Shown here piece after piece: positions 8,946 through 18,266 of a stretch of DNA of 64,000 bases. The notes beneath the pieces are model-generated. The model made no database searches. It was not told where the DNA came from and worked only from the letters and a program-made list of their open reading frames with translations. Position 1 is the stretch's first letter, and the number at the start of each line of letters is the position of its first letter. The position numbers and the translations under genes are program-made. Source of the DNA: CAJINA01 sp964636125 (GTDB taxonomy: Bacteria; Desulfobacterota; Desulfobacteria; Desulfobacterales; CAJINA01); contig CAZWPX010000001.1 of the NCBI GenBank assembly GCA_964636125.1, forward strand, positions 124,001 to 188,000, read 5' to 3'.

Positions 8946-9260
8946 GTGGCTGATTTTGTAGACCTTTTCAAGAAAACCATGCTTACCGGTGTCGGCCTGG
9001 CCCTTAAGGGAAAGGATGAAGTCGAGGAGCTTTTCAAAGAGTTTGAAGAGAAGCTAAACCTCAAGGATGAAGACAGCCAGAGTTTCCTGGCCGAATTCAA
9101 AAGCCGGCTGGATGAAACCCAGGACAAGCTTGAGCAGCGGGTGGAACAGGCGGTCAAAGATTTCATGAAGAGGGCCGATCTGGTCACCGGTGCAGAGCTC
9201 AAGGCCCTTAAGAAAGAAATTCGCGAGCTGAAAAAGGCCATCGGCGAACCCTCTGAGTAG
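8946..9260 (+). CDS. Small phasin-like coiled-coil protein (GTG start)
   Basis: A 104-residue, strongly charged, almost entirely helical protein. It has a short hydrophobic N-terminal stretch (FVDLFKKTMLTGVGLALKGK) and a Lys/Glu-rich coiled-coil tail, resembling poly(3-hydroxyalkanoate) granule-associated phasin-like proteins. The GTG at 8946 is supported by GGGGAGG 8 nt upstream. No polyhydroxyalkanoate synthase gene is near, so a granule role is only suggested. It lies between the acyl-CoA dehydrogenase and ABC1-kinase genes. Confidence 0.75.
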   Translation: MADFVDLFKKTMLTGVGLALKGKDEVEELFKEFEEKLNLKDEDSQSFLAEFKSRLDETQDKLEQRVEQAVKDFMKRADLVTGAELKALKKEIRELKKAIGEPSE

Positions 9261-9273
9261 GTGTTTTTGTAAG

Positions 9274-9297
9274 GGCCTGGCTCCCCGGAGCCAGGCC
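9274..9297 (+). terminator. Strong GC hairpin downstream of the phasin-like gene
   Basis: An 11-bp perfect stem (GGCCTGGCTCC / GGAGCCAGGCC) separated by 2 nt, 13 nt after the stop codon. No T-run follows, so it is terminator-like or an mRNA-stabilising end rather than a textbook intrinsic terminator. Confidence 0.5.
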
Positions 9298-9529
9298 GGC
9301 CCCGCATTAGGTGGCCGCAATCATCAGCCCGCCCCAAAAGCAATTTTGAAGACCGTACAGCTGAACATCCAACACCCAACAACGAACATTGAACATTGAA
9401 CTGCGGCACGCCCCAGGCGGCCATTAATTATATCCAATACAGCTGGTTGCAGCCGCCCCTTGCAGAGGCAACCCGATACCCGGTCTACTTGATCGGTACT
9501 CTTGACAAAACAGAACGACGATCTCCGCT

Positions 9530-11227
9530 ATGCTCAGTATTCGAAAAATAGGGGTTATAGGGCGAACCTACCGCCACCTGAATCGTTATCGCCAGATCCT
9601 GTCGGTGCTGTTGTCCTATGGTTTTGGCGACCTGGTGGATCTGCTCAGCCTGGACCAGTACCTTGATGTCGGGCTCAAGCTGATCTCCAAAGATAGGACC
9701 GCGCCGGTGGCCAGGGACTCCCGGGCCGTGCGGATACGCATGGCTATTGAAGAGCTGGGCCCCACCTATGTGAAGCTGGGTCAAATATTGTCTACCCGAC
9801 CCGATCTGATTCCCATGGACCTTGTCAATGAACTGGCCCGTTTGCAGGACAGGGTGCCGCCTTGCGGGTTTGAAGAAATCAGTGCGGTGGCCACCCGGGA
9901 ACTCGGGGCGCGTCCGGATGAGGTGTTTGCCAGTTTTGACCCCGAACCCCTCGCGTCGGCGTCCATCGGGCAGGTGCACCGGGCGGTGCTTGAGAATGGT
10001 GACAATGTGGCCGTGAAGGTTCAGCGTCCGGGCATGAAGAAGATCATTGAAGTAGATCTTGAAATTATGCTGCACCTTGCGACCCTGATGGAACGGCACA
10101 TCGAGGAGGTTGCTTTCTACCGGCCCGTCAAAATCGTTGAAGAGTTTGCCCGGGCACTCGAAAATGAGATTGACTACACCATCGAAGCGGCCAGCATGGA
10201 ACGCATGGCCAGCTACTACCACGACGACCCCGATGTCTATATTCCCCGGGTGTATCGACAGTCCACCACGGCCCGGGTCCTCACCATGGAGTTTGTGGAG
10301 GGGACCAAAATATCAGACATAGAAAAGCTTGAATCCAGGGGCCTGAATACGCAGTCTATTACCCGCAAAGGGGCCGATTTTTATCTCAGCCAGATTTTCG
10401 AACACGGCTTTTTCCACGCCGATCCGCATCCGGGCAATATCTATATATTGCCGGGGGAGGTGATCTGCCTGTTTGATTTTGGGATGATGGGCATGGTGGA
10501 TCTCCATACCCGTGAAGACTTTGTGGACCTGGTGGACAACGTGGTGCACAAAAGGCCCTCCAAGACCATCCGGGTGCTGTTGAAACTCACCGAATGGGAC
10601 CACGAGCCGGATATGCGTCTGCTCGAAAAAGATGCCACCGAGTTCATGGAGAGCTATCTCTTCAAGTCGCTCAAGGAACTGGAGATCGGTAAACTGCTCA
10701 ACCGCCTGATGGATCTGGCCTCCCGGCACCGGTTGAAAATTCCCCCGGACACCTTCTTGATGATGAAAGCGCTGGCGACCGTAGAGGGCGTGGCGCGCAT
10801 GCTCGATCCTGAATTCGACATGATTTCACGCACGGCCCCATTTATAGAAGGTGTCAAGCTGGCCCGCTTCCGCCCGGAACGGGTGACAGAGGATGTCCTC
10901 CGGTTTGGGACCGAGATGCTGCATTTCCTGGACCGTTTCCCCAAGGACCTGCTGCAGATTACCCGGCAGGTCCGTCGCCAGAAGCTCGTGGTCAGATACC
11001 TCAACGAGCGACAGGATGACCTGATCGCCGTCCACCACCAGATCAGCAACCGGATTGCTTTTTCAATCATCATCGCCGCACTGCTCATCGGTTCCGCCCT
11101 GATTGTCATCTCTAAAACGCCGCCGCTCTTTTACGGCATCTCCCTGATCGGGATAATCGGTTTTCTGGCGGCGGCCGTGATGGGGGTCTGGCTCCTGATT
11201 GCCATCATCCGCAAGGGGCGACTCTGA
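9530..11227 (+). CDS. ABC1/AarF/UbiB-family atypical protein kinase-like membrane protein
   Basis: A 565-residue member of the UbiB/ABC1 kinase-like family. The family's alanine-rich SASIGQVHRAVLENG loop replaces a normal P-loop and is followed by VAVKVQRPGMKKIIEVDL (residues ~140-180). The catalytic loop is HADPHPGNIYIL and the metal-binding motif CLFDFGMMG. The C-terminus has two hydrophobic segments (IAFSIIIAALLIGSALIVI and a second after a short turn) that would anchor it in the membrane. Bacterial relatives support quinone biosynthesis; the partner here is not visible. Confidence 0.92.
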   Translation: MLSIRKIGVIGRTYRHLNRYRQILSVLLSYGFGDLVDLLSLDQYLDVGLKLISKDRTAPVARDSRAVRIRMAIEELGPTYVKLGQILSTRPDLIPMDLVNELARLQDRVPPCGFEEISAVATRELGARPDEVFASFDPEPLASASIGQVHRAVLENGDNVAVKVQRPGMKKIIEVDLEIMLHLATLMERHIEEVAFYRPVKIVEEFARALENEIDYTIEAASMERMASYYHDDPDVYIPRVYRQSTTARVLTMEFVEGTKISDIEKLESRGLNTQSITRKGADFYLSQIFEHGFFHADPHPGNIYILPGEVICLFDFGMMGMVDLHTREDFVDLVDNVVHKRPSKTIRVLLKLTEWDHEPDMRLLEKDATEFMESYLFKSLKELEIGKLLNRLMDLASRHRLKIPPDTFLMMKALATVEGVARMLDPEFDMISRTAPFIEGVKLARFRPERVTEDVLRFGTEMLHFLDRFPKDLLQITRQVRRQKLVVRYLNERQDDLIAVHHQISNRIAFSIIIAALLIGSALIVISKTPPLFYGISLIGIIGFLAAAVMGVWLLIAIIRKGRL

Positions 11228-11388
11228 TAGGGCAGGGTTTAAGCGTTACAGAGTCCAAGCGTTACAGAATTCAAAGATTCAAGTGAAGGTCAAAAGCATT
11301 TTGAAGATCTCAAAACGCTTGGCCCCTTGAACTCTTGACTCCTCGAACCCTTTTTGTATTTTATTGGAAATAACGGCAGATACCCTCC

Positions 11389-11910
11389 ATGTACACACCC
11401 GGAAAAAATATCATCCTGACCGGCATGCCCGCCGTGGGGAAAAGCTCCGTGGGCGTCCTGTTGGCCAAGCGGCTGGGGCTGGCCTTTGTGGATACGGATA
11501 TCACCCTCCAGACCGCGGAGAAACAATCGCTGCAGGCACTTATCCAGGCCAGCGGTCTCCAGCAGTTTTGCGACCTTGAAGCGCGCCATATCCTCTCCCT
11601 GGAGTGCACCGCAAGCGTGATCGCCACCGGCGGCAGTGTCGTTTACCGGGATGCCGCCATGGCGCACCTGGCGGCCCATGGTGTTGTGGTCTACCTGGAG
11701 ATCGATCTGGCGGACCTGGAAATTCGGTTGAACGATATCGATGCCCGGGGGGTGGTGTACGCACCGGGACAGTCCCTGGCTGATCTATACGCTGAACGCA
11801 TGCCGCTATATCGAAAAACCGCCCACCTCTCCGTTCCGGCTGCGGGGGTTACCCCCGACCAGCTGGTTGCGCGTATCGCTGAACGCTTGAGCGTTGCCAA
11901 GCGCTTATGA
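11389..11910 (+). CDS. Shikimate kinase-like protein
   Basis: A 173-residue P-loop kinase starting MYTPGKNIILTGMPAVGKSS, then FVDTDITLQ (the D-x-D pair of shikimate kinase) and VIATGGSVVYRD. The shikimate kinase signature GGG is TGGS here, and the usual Arg-rich lid (RPLL) is replaced by DIDARGVVYAPGQSLADLYAERMPLY. The fold and metal/ATP site look intact, but substrate specificity is uncertain. An aroE gene lies at 56357, so a shikimate role is possible. Confidence 0.75.
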   Translation: MYTPGKNIILTGMPAVGKSSVGVLLAKRLGLAFVDTDITLQTAEKQSLQALIQASGLQQFCDLEARHILSLECTASVIATGGSVVYRDAAMAHLAAHGVVVYLEIDLADLEIRLNDIDARGVVYAPGQSLADLYAERMPLYRKTAHLSVPAAGVTPDQLVARIAERLSVAKRL

Positions 11911-11983
11911 TACAGTCAAACGACAACCGGTTTAAGGCGCACCTTGTCCGGCAGGCGCGACTAATTTCAAGCATGGAGCCACT

Positions 11984-13279
11984 ATGAATCCTGACCAGCT
12001 ATCCCCGTTTACCCTCTCTTTCAAGCTGCCCCTGGCCGCCAGGATCTTTGCGGCCGTGCTTTGCTGCGCGATGGTGCTGCCCGCCTGCGGGGGGGCGCCA
12101 CGACGGTCCCAGCCGGTAACTGAAGAGCTGTCCGGCAAAATCCGGGTTTTTGACCGCTGGGAGATCCGTACCTGGGGCGATGAGCCGCCTGAGAAGTTCA
12201 ACCGCCAGATTGCATCCTCCGAGCTGTCGGCACGGTTCAAACAATTTGCCGACCATTTCAACCAGCATCCCTACTTTCTGAGCATATCCGGCGGCGGCGC
12301 CAACGGTGCCTACGGCGCTGGATTGATCACTGGGTGGACCCGGTCGGGGCATCGGCCGACGTTTACCATTGTTACCGGGGTGAGTACCGGGGCCCTGATT
12401 GCGCCCTTTGCTTTCCTCGGCCCTGATTACGACTGGACGTTGCAGGAAATATACAATACGCACGGGACCGAAGACCTGGTGACCGCCAGGGCCCTGATTC
12501 CCAGTTTTTTTTCAGATGCTCTTTTCGATTCAAATCCCCTGCGGAAGAGGATTGCCGAATATCTTACCATGGATGAGATGGAGGCCATTGCCGTCGAGCA
12601 CGACAAAGGCCGCAATTTGCTGATCGGCACCACCGACATGGATGCCCTGCGGCCGGTGTTGTGGAATATCGGTAAAATCGCCAAGCAGGGCACCCCCCAG
12701 GCCCTGGACCTGATCCACCGGATTATCCTGGCGTCGGCCTCGATCCCGGTGGCATTCCCCCCGGTGGTCATCGACATGGTCCACAAGGGCCAAGCATACC
12801 AGGAATTGCACGCCGACGGGGGGGTTACCAACCAGGTGTTTTTATTTCCCTCGGGCCTGGACTGGCAGGGGTTTGCGAAACATTTTGATATCCAGCGGAA
12901 ACCGGATCTCTACATTATCCGCAATGACCGCCTGTCAGCAAAATTTGAAATTACCCCGGCGCGACTGCGATCCCTGGCCGGCCGCTCCATCGACAGCCTC
13001 ATTCGCACCCAGGGGATCGGTGATCTTTACCGTCTCTATGTGACAGCCAGGATCAACGAGTTCGACTACTTCCTGGCCCACGTGCCCAACGATTTTCACG
13101 TGGGATCCGACGAACTGTTTGATCCGGATTACATGCGTCCGCTTTTCCAGATTGGGTTTGAGGAAGGTTTGGAGGGCGGCTGCTGGATGTCTGTACCGCC
13201 GGGTTTGATGCTGCCTGAAGGCCATGCAATGAAGCAGGATGCCGCCCGGTGTGAACGGGTCGACCCTGGTGATAAGTAG
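11984..13279 (+). CDS. Patatin-like phospholipase, predicted lipoprotein
   Basis: A 431-residue protein. The N-terminal hydrophobic segment ends in a lipobox-like VLPAC (Cys near residue 36), suggesting a lipid-anchored envelope protein. The patatin catalytic elements are the oxyanion loop SGGGANGAYGAGL, the nucleophile motif GVSTG (Ser) and the catalytic Asp in DGGV. Such enzymes hydrolyse lipid acyl esters. It is followed by convergent dinB. Confidence 0.9.
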   Translation: MNPDQLSPFTLSFKLPLAARIFAAVLCCAMVLPACGGAPRRSQPVTEELSGKIRVFDRWEIRTWGDEPPEKFNRQIASSELSARFKQFADHFNQHPYFLSISGGGANGAYGAGLITGWTRSGHRPTFTIVTGVSTGALIAPFAFLGPDYDWTLQEIYNTHGTEDLVTARALIPSFFSDALFDSNPLRKRIAEYLTMDEMEAIAVEHDKGRNLLIGTTDMDALRPVLWNIGKIAKQGTPQALDLIHRIILASASIPVAFPPVVIDMVHKGQAYQELHADGGVTNQVFLFPSGLDWQGFAKHFDIQRKPDLYIIRNDRLSAKFEITPARLRSLAGRSIDSLIRTQGIGDLYRLYVTARINEFDYFLAHVPNDFHVGSDELFDPDYMRPLFQIGFEEGLEGGCWMSVPPGLMLPEGHAMKQDAARCERVDPGDK

Positions 13280-13470
13280 TGTCGGAAGGGCTGTATTTAA
13301 TAGTTTCTGGCAGGGCCGGAACACGCCCGGGCGTATGATTTGGTTTGCGTCGAACGAAAGGATCTGCCCATGAAACGCTGTAAGGCATCGTGCTGATTGT
13401 ATAAGGCCAGTGGAGCGTGGCGACGCATCAAATTTCGGCGTCGCGAAGCAAGTGCCTTACGTGGTGTACT

Positions 13471-14640
13471 TCACTTCTGTTCACGGTCGTTTACCAGTGC
13501 CCCGCGTTTGATGGTTCCCTTGCCGAATTTCAACGTGATGTCATCCACCGCCTGATCCGCTTTTTCCCATTTTTGTCCCGCGCCGGCCGCCGGACTGAAC
13601 AGGTCCTGCTGGACCGGTGTGTCCGCCGGGAGCAGCCCCGAAGCGCCCACCCCGATGAGGCGCAGGTCGTCTGTGAGGGGGTAAGCTCGAAAAAGGGCCG
13701 CGGCGGCCCGGTAAATGGTCATGCCGGACTGGGTGGGGCGCGCCAGGGTCGTGCGTCGGGTCACCAGCCTGAAGTCCGCATGCTTGACCTTGAGGGTCAC
13801 CGTCCGGGCTTTAAATTTTTTGGCCCGCAGTTCCCGGGCAACGGTTTCCGACTGGCCGAGGAGCCTGTTTTCCAGCAGCCGGCGGTCTTGCGTGTTCTCG
13901 GCCAGGGTGTTTTCCGTGCTGATCGAATGGGCAGATGATTCGCTCTGGACCCGGCCGGCATCGCGGGAGCCGGCCAGGTCCATGAGCCGCAGCCCGAACT
14001 TACCCAGCCTTTCAGTCAGGGCTTTCTCTGTGTACTTTTTTACATCGCCAAGTTTGTAAACCCCCATTTCGGTCAGGATTTTTCCGGTAATCTTGCCGAC
14101 TCCGGGCACCCTGGCGATGTCCAGGTTGTCAATAAAAGCATCTTGTTCCGCCGGGGTGATCTCGGTCAGGCCGTCCGGTTTGTCCATGTCGGAGGCAATT
14201 TTAGCCAGGAATTTTAAAGGGGCAATCCCCACCGAACAGGTCAGGCCGGTCCGGGTTTTAATGGCCTGTTTGATTTTGAGGGCAATCTCTGCGGGTGGGC
14301 CGTGCAGGCGGGTGCAGCCGGAAACGTCCAGATAGGCTTCATCAATGGAGACGGCCTCCACGAATGGAGAAAATTCAGTCATGGTTTCCATGACCTTTCT
14401 GGATACCTGTTTGTAGCGATACATGCGGGGTTTGACATAGACCGCCTCGGGGCACAGTTTCCGGGCCTGGAAAATGGGCATGGCCGAGTGTACGCCGCAA
14501 TACCGAGCTTCATAACTGGCGGCGGCAACAACCCCTCTTTTTGATTTGCCGCCGACGATCACGCACTTGCCCTTCAGTTCGGGGTTGTCGATCTGCTCGA
14601 CCGAGGCATAAAATGCGTCCATGTCCACGTGTAAAATCAT
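13471..14640 (-). CDS. dinB: DNA polymerase IV (Y-family, DinB)
   Basis: A Y-family lesion-bypass polymerase of about 389 residues starting MILHVDMDAFYASVEQ, with catalytic acidic residues in DMDAFYASVE and SIDEAYLDVSG and the helix-hairpin-helix VPGVGKITGKIL. The C-terminal little-finger domain follows. The frame extends 10 codons upstream to a TTG at 14670, but the ATG at 14640 gives the canonical N-terminus. No LexA box was identified upstream by eye. Confidence 0.93.
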   Translation of the reverse strand: MILHVDMDAFYASVEQIDNPELKGKCVIVGGKSKRGVVAAASYEARYCGVHSAMPIFQARKLCPEAVYVKPRMYRYKQVSRKVMETMTEFSPFVEAVSIDEAYLDVSGCTRLHGPPAEIALKIKQAIKTRTGLTCSVGIAPLKFLAKIASDMDKPDGLTEITPAEQDAFIDNLDIARVPGVGKITGKILTEMGVYKLGDVKKYTEKALTERLGKFGLRLMDLAGSRDAGRVQSESSAHSISTENTLAENTQDRRLLENRLLGQSETVARELRAKKFKARTVTLKVKHADFRLVTRRTTLARPTQSGMTIYRAAAALFRAYPLTDDLRLIGVGASGLLPADTPVQQDLFSPAAGAGQKWEKADQAVDDITLKFGKGTIKRGALVNDREQK

Positions 14641-14852
14641 GCAGCACCGCTTATCGGGGGGCAAACCCAAATTAAGTCTTGCAAAAATTCTTAAAGGGCC
14701 TATTTTCTACAATTATGTATTCAAAAAAGACCAATTTGTCAAAATAGTATCTTTTAAGATGGTATTTAACAAATGTGTATTGACGTTCACCCATTGCGAT
14801 TTACGCGGTTGCCGGAAATTGAGCCCCCTGGTACCGCGCAGGAAATGAAATC

Positions 14853-16376
14853 ATGAAACGTATTGAAGAAGTAACCCTGCTGTACGCCATCAGCAAGGCA
14901 CTCAATGAACATATGGATCTGCGTAAGTCGCTCTACTCGGTGCTGGATATCCTTTCAAGTTCCATGGATATGGTCCGGGGGACAATCACCATTCTGGATC
15001 TGCTGCGCAATGAAATCAATATTGAGGTCGCCCATGGCATATCGCGCAGCGCGGCACGCAACGTCAAATACAAGGTCGGGGAGGGGATCACCGGCCAGGT
15101 CATTGAAAAAGGGCGACCCATTGCCATTCCACGGATCAGTGAGGAGCCCGGATTCTTAAACCGGACTGCCACCCGCAGATCGAAGCAGGACCAGGAACGG
15201 TCATTCATCTGCGTGCCCATCAAAACCGGCAGCCAGGTGATCGGCGCCCTGAGTGTGGACCGCTCTTTCGATAAGGCCTATCACTTGAAGGAGGGGCAGA
15301 AACTGCTGTCGGTGGTTGCGGCCATGATTGCCCAGCATGTGGTCCGACTGGAAACCATCAAGCGGGAAAAGGAACAGCTGCGGGAAGAGAACAAGCGCTT
15401 GAAGAAGGAGCTGGAGAACAAGTACACCATCACCAACATCGTCGGCAACAGCAACAAGATGCGGGAAGTGTACCAGATGATTTCCCAGGTTTCAAAGAGC
15501 AACGCGACGGTGCTGGTCCGGGGTGAAAGCGGCACCGGCAAGGAGCTGGTGGCCAATTCCATCCACTACAACAGTTTGCGGGCCAAAGGACCGTTTATCA
15601 AGATCAATTGTGCGGCCATTCCCGCCAACCTGATTGAAAGTGAACTTTTCGGGCACGAAAAAGGTGCCTTTACCGGTGCTATTCGGCTGAAGCTGGGGCG
15701 GTTCGAGCTGGCTCACAAGGGCACCCTCTTTCTGGACGAAATTGGTTCCATCGGGCTGGATGTTCAGACCAACCTGCTCCGGGTCCTCCAGGAAAAAGAG
15801 TTTGAACGGGTGGGCGGCCAGAAAACCATCAAGGCGGATGTCAGGATCGTGGCCGCCACCAACAAGAACCTCGAACGGGCAGTTGAAGATGAGAGCTTCC
15901 GAGGTGATCTGTATTACCGCCTGAATGTCTTTCCCATCTATATGCCGCCCCTGCGGGAGCGCAAAACCGATATCCTGCTGCTTTCCGACTTTTTCCTTGA
16001 GCGCTACGCAGGAGAAAACCGAAAAAGCATCAAGCGTTTCTCCACCCCTGCCATTGACATGCTTATGGCTTATCACTGGCCGGGCAATGTGCGCGAGCTT
16101 GAGAACTGTATAGAACGGGCGGTGCTGCTCTGCGAAGAGGGGGTCATCCACAGTTACCATCTGCCGCCGACCCTCCAGACCGGCGAAGAGTCGAATACGC
16201 TTCCCGCCCAGTCCCTCGAAGAATCAGTCGAGGCCCTCGAACGGGAGATGATTATCGATGCCCTGAAAAATACCCGGGGCAATGCAACGTCCGCGGCGGA
16301 CCTGCTGAAAACAACAGTAAGAAAATTTAACTATAAGGCCAAGCGGTATGGGGTAGACTACAGGCGGTACCGATAG
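14853..16376 (+). CDS. GAF-domain sigma-54-dependent activator (NifA-like)
   Basis: A 507-residue regulator. A GAF sensory domain (residues ~5-170) is followed by a short coiled linker and the AAA+ domain (~190-425) with Walker A GESGTGKE, the sigma-54-contacting GAFTGA loop and Walker B GTLFLDEIG. YHWPGNVRELENCIERAV follows, then a C-terminal Fis-type HTH (NATSAADLLKTTVRKFNYKAKRY). It belongs to the NifA-like group that senses small ligands through GAF. It is preceded by about 180 bp of AT-rich DNA and stands alone, so its targets are unknown. Confidence 0.93.
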   Translation: MKRIEEVTLLYAISKALNEHMDLRKSLYSVLDILSSSMDMVRGTITILDLLRNEINIEVAHGISRSAARNVKYKVGEGITGQVIEKGRPIAIPRISEEPGFLNRTATRRSKQDQERSFICVPIKTGSQVIGALSVDRSFDKAYHLKEGQKLLSVVAAMIAQHVVRLETIKREKEQLREENKRLKKELENKYTITNIVGNSNKMREVYQMISQVSKSNATVLVRGESGTGKELVANSIHYNSLRAKGPFIKINCAAIPANLIESELFGHEKGAFTGAIRLKLGRFELAHKGTLFLDEIGSIGLDVQTNLLRVLQEKEFERVGGQKTIKADVRIVAATNKNLERAVEDESFRGDLYYRLNVFPIYMPPLRERKTDILLLSDFFLERYAGENRKSIKRFSTPAIDMLMAYHWPGNVRELENCIERAVLLCEEGVIHSYHLPPTLQTGEESNTLPAQSLEESVEALEREMIIDALKNTRGNATSAADLLKTTVRKFNYKAKRYGVDYRRYR

Positions 16377-16429
16377 AAAGAAGCCGCTTCTACACTTTTG
16401 CTATCCTTGGTAAGCCTAATGCCTTCCAT

Positions 16430-16475
16430 TGTATGTCTATTGGTTCATCAAATGTATGTCTATTGGTTCATCAAA
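16430..16475. repeat. Perfect tandem duplication of a 23-bp unit
   Basis: 16430-16452 and 16453-16475 are identical. The duplication overlaps the 3' end of the leftward hypothetical gene ending at 16460, so the last codons and the stop lie in the repeat. Confidence 0.85.
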
Positions 16476-16999
16476 GAATTACACAACGTATTTTTAAGCT
16501 CTTTGAAAAACAGATTGCGGACCATCTGGACCTGCCGAGCTTCCTTCACATCAAGAATCGCTTCATCTTGTCCCATATACCCTGCTGGTTCAACCTGGAG
16601 CACATATGAGTTCACGAACTGCTCCCAGAACCAGTCTGCTGATCCAAATTGAATATTCGCAGGATCCAGAGTTGGGATTTTTGCCAGCGCATCACGCAAT
16701 ACCCGGCCGCTGCGGCTGTTTTGTATACACACCGCGATATAGGCAATCCTGTACCTGACGGAACCCGTGTAATTTGTTGGAATGGGGTCAAGGGTAAGGA
16801 TATCCTGTTTGGGGTCACAGATAAAATGCCCGCAGCAACTCTGTAGCGGAAAACAGTGCGCGAGTCTGGCGAAGGCAGAAACAATGTCCACAATGGGTTC
16901 ATCTATGGACTTCAAATCCAAAGCTGCGATTGCATTCCCACGGTCACGCAGATAGCGTGGATGCTGTTCAAATCCTTTTGTTTTTGTGTATGTCTCCAA
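16460..16999 (-). CDS. Hypothetical protein
   Basis: A 179-residue protein that I do not recognise. It contains a Cys-Cys-Gly-His motif (FPLQSCCGHFICDP, residues ~50-63) and an aromatic, acidic C-terminal half (SADWFWEQFVNSYVLQVEP), with no signal peptide or membrane segment. The ordered composition suggests a real soluble protein. Its stop codon lies inside a 23-bp tandem duplication. Confidence 0.6.
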   Translation of the reverse strand: METYTKTKGFEQHPRYLRDRGNAIAALDLKSIDEPIVDIVSAFARLAHCFPLQSCCGHFICDPKQDILTLDPIPTNYTGSVRYRIAYIAVCIQNSRSGRVLRDALAKIPTLDPANIQFGSADWFWEQFVNSYVLQVEPAGYMGQDEAILDVKEARQVQMVRNLFFKELKNTLCNSLMNQ

Positions 17000-17144
17000 T
17001 TGTTTTCAGCACCAGTCGGATATTGTTTTGAAAGGCTCAACGTTTCAGGGTTTTTTGTCCAGTTGAATTCAATTTTGGTAAAATCAGTGGCGTGCAGCGA
17101 CGCATTAATTTTAGTTCACTTTAGTCACTTCAAACTCATCGGCT

Positions 17145-18116
17145 TTACGTTGTTGCCAGGGCTTCGATAAGTTGCGCGCAGCCGCCGTTCTGTAAATAGC
17201 CGGTATGATCGTCAGGACTGGCAAATTTTCGCCCGACAATTGATGCGCACTCGAACTCATAGTCGGTGCATTCCCTAAACCTGGCGATCGCATCTATCGC
17301 ACTGAAAGCGTCCGGCGCATAGCCTGCGGCCATACGAAAGCAACCGATGGTCCCGCCTTTTAAAACGAAATAGTTAACCATCTGCAGATGGGTGGATGAT
17401 GCGTTTAGATTTGTTATATCGTGGCAATTGATCGTGCCCTGGCGGTCATGGAAAACTTCCACAAGCCTCTGGGCTGCAATGATTGCCCTGCTTTCAGCTT
17501 GTGAGCCGGGGCCCAAAAGACGATACGCCTGGGCCCCGGCGCCCAGGGCTGCGCCCCAGATCATGCCGCACTGGTACCCGCTGTATAAGCCACAGGTCTC
17601 AAGCAGGGCGTGGACACCGGCGTTGCGGACAGACTTTAAAAGCCGGGACAAAAACGGCATATTCAGCGTCGGCTCGCCCCCCGAAAAGGTCACGCCACCG
17701 CCGGAGGTCTCAAAGAAAAGTTTGTCTTTCAAGATGTCGGCGGTGATGGCAGCCATGGACATTTCCCGGCCAATTTGGTCCAGCGCGCCCGAGGGGCAGG
17801 CTTTCGTGCAGTCGAAACACAGGTCGCATCTGGCCCGGTCGATAAAGTACGGGTTGTCCCGGGAGAGGGCCTGACGGGTGCAGGTCGCAAGACAGGTATC
17901 GCAGCCGGCACAGGCGCCGGCGTCAAAACTGATTTCGGATAGGGAGTTTTTACTCTCCGGGTTGTGGCACCAGACGCATGTCAGCGGGCAGCCCTTGAAA
18001 AAGACTACCGAACGGATACCCGGACCATCGTCCAGGGAATTGCCTTTGATCTCCAGAATCAAAGGCCGGGGATCTTGGTGATCCAGGGTTTTGGTAGTAT
18101 TTGGGTTATTGTTCAT
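17145..18116 (-). CDS. Glycyl-radical-enzyme-activase-like radical SAM domain fused to a C_GCAxxG_C_C domain
   Basis: Residues ~18-178 match glycyl radical enzyme activases: KGCPLTCVWCHNPES with the CxxxCxxC at C43/C47/C50, two ferredoxin-type clusters (CAGCDTCLATC and CDLCFDCTKACPSG), the SGGGVTFSGGEPTL block and ALLETCGLYS. At about residue 179 (near base 17580) the activase sequence stops. It is replaced by a C_GCAxxG_C_C-type redox domain (GYQCGMIWGAALGAGAQAY, then GTINCHDITN and GGTIGCF). The second half of the SAM barrel is therefore missing. The ATG overlaps the stop of an upstream remnant (ATGA). Either a rare domain fusion or a deletion join. Confidence 0.75.
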   Translation of the reverse strand: MNNNPNTTKTLDHQDPRPLILEIKGNSLDDGPGIRSVVFFKGCPLTCVWCHNPESKNSLSEISFDAGACAGCDTCLATCTRQALSRDNPYFIDRARCDLCFDCTKACPSGALDQIGREMSMAAITADILKDKLFFETSGGGVTFSGGEPTLNMPFLSRLLKSVRNAGVHALLETCGLYSGYQCGMIWGAALGAGAQAYRLLGPGSQAESRAIIAAQRLVEVFHDRQGTINCHDITNLNASSTHLQMVNYFVLKGGTIGCFRMAAGYAPDAFSAIDAIARFRECTDYEFECASIVGRKFASPDDHTGYLQNGGCAQLIEALATT

Positions 18117-18253
18117 ATGACCTTTAGGGCACTTCTTTTTTTAAGAGCCTGCAGCTCGCGCCGGTTGTTGTTGGCGATCCGGTCCACCATGCGTTTGTGG
18201 AGGGCCAGCGGCTCCGGGTGCATATAGTCCAGCAGGGAGTTGTTTATGCAACC
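18113..18253 (-). pseudogene. C-terminal remnant of an unidentified protein
   Basis: Forty-six codons open from a TAA at 18254-18256 to a TGA whose bases overlap the ATG of the radical-SAM fusion gene. The peptide (DYMHPEPLALHKRMVDRIA in the middle, Lys-rich end) has no in-frame start near its 5' end. It looks like the tail of a gene cut off where the DUF4143 ATPase gene now ends. The family was not recognised. Confidence 0.45.
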
Positions 18254-18266
18254 TTAGGGTAAAGCC

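Noticed and set aside
9360..9405. AACATTG-rich direct repeats before the ABC1-kinase gene
   Set aside because: A short low-complexity stretch with no other context; likely chance or a degenerate spacer.
16430..16475. Start of a CRISPR array
   Set aside because: The two units are directly adjacent with no spacer, and no cas gene is present in the window.
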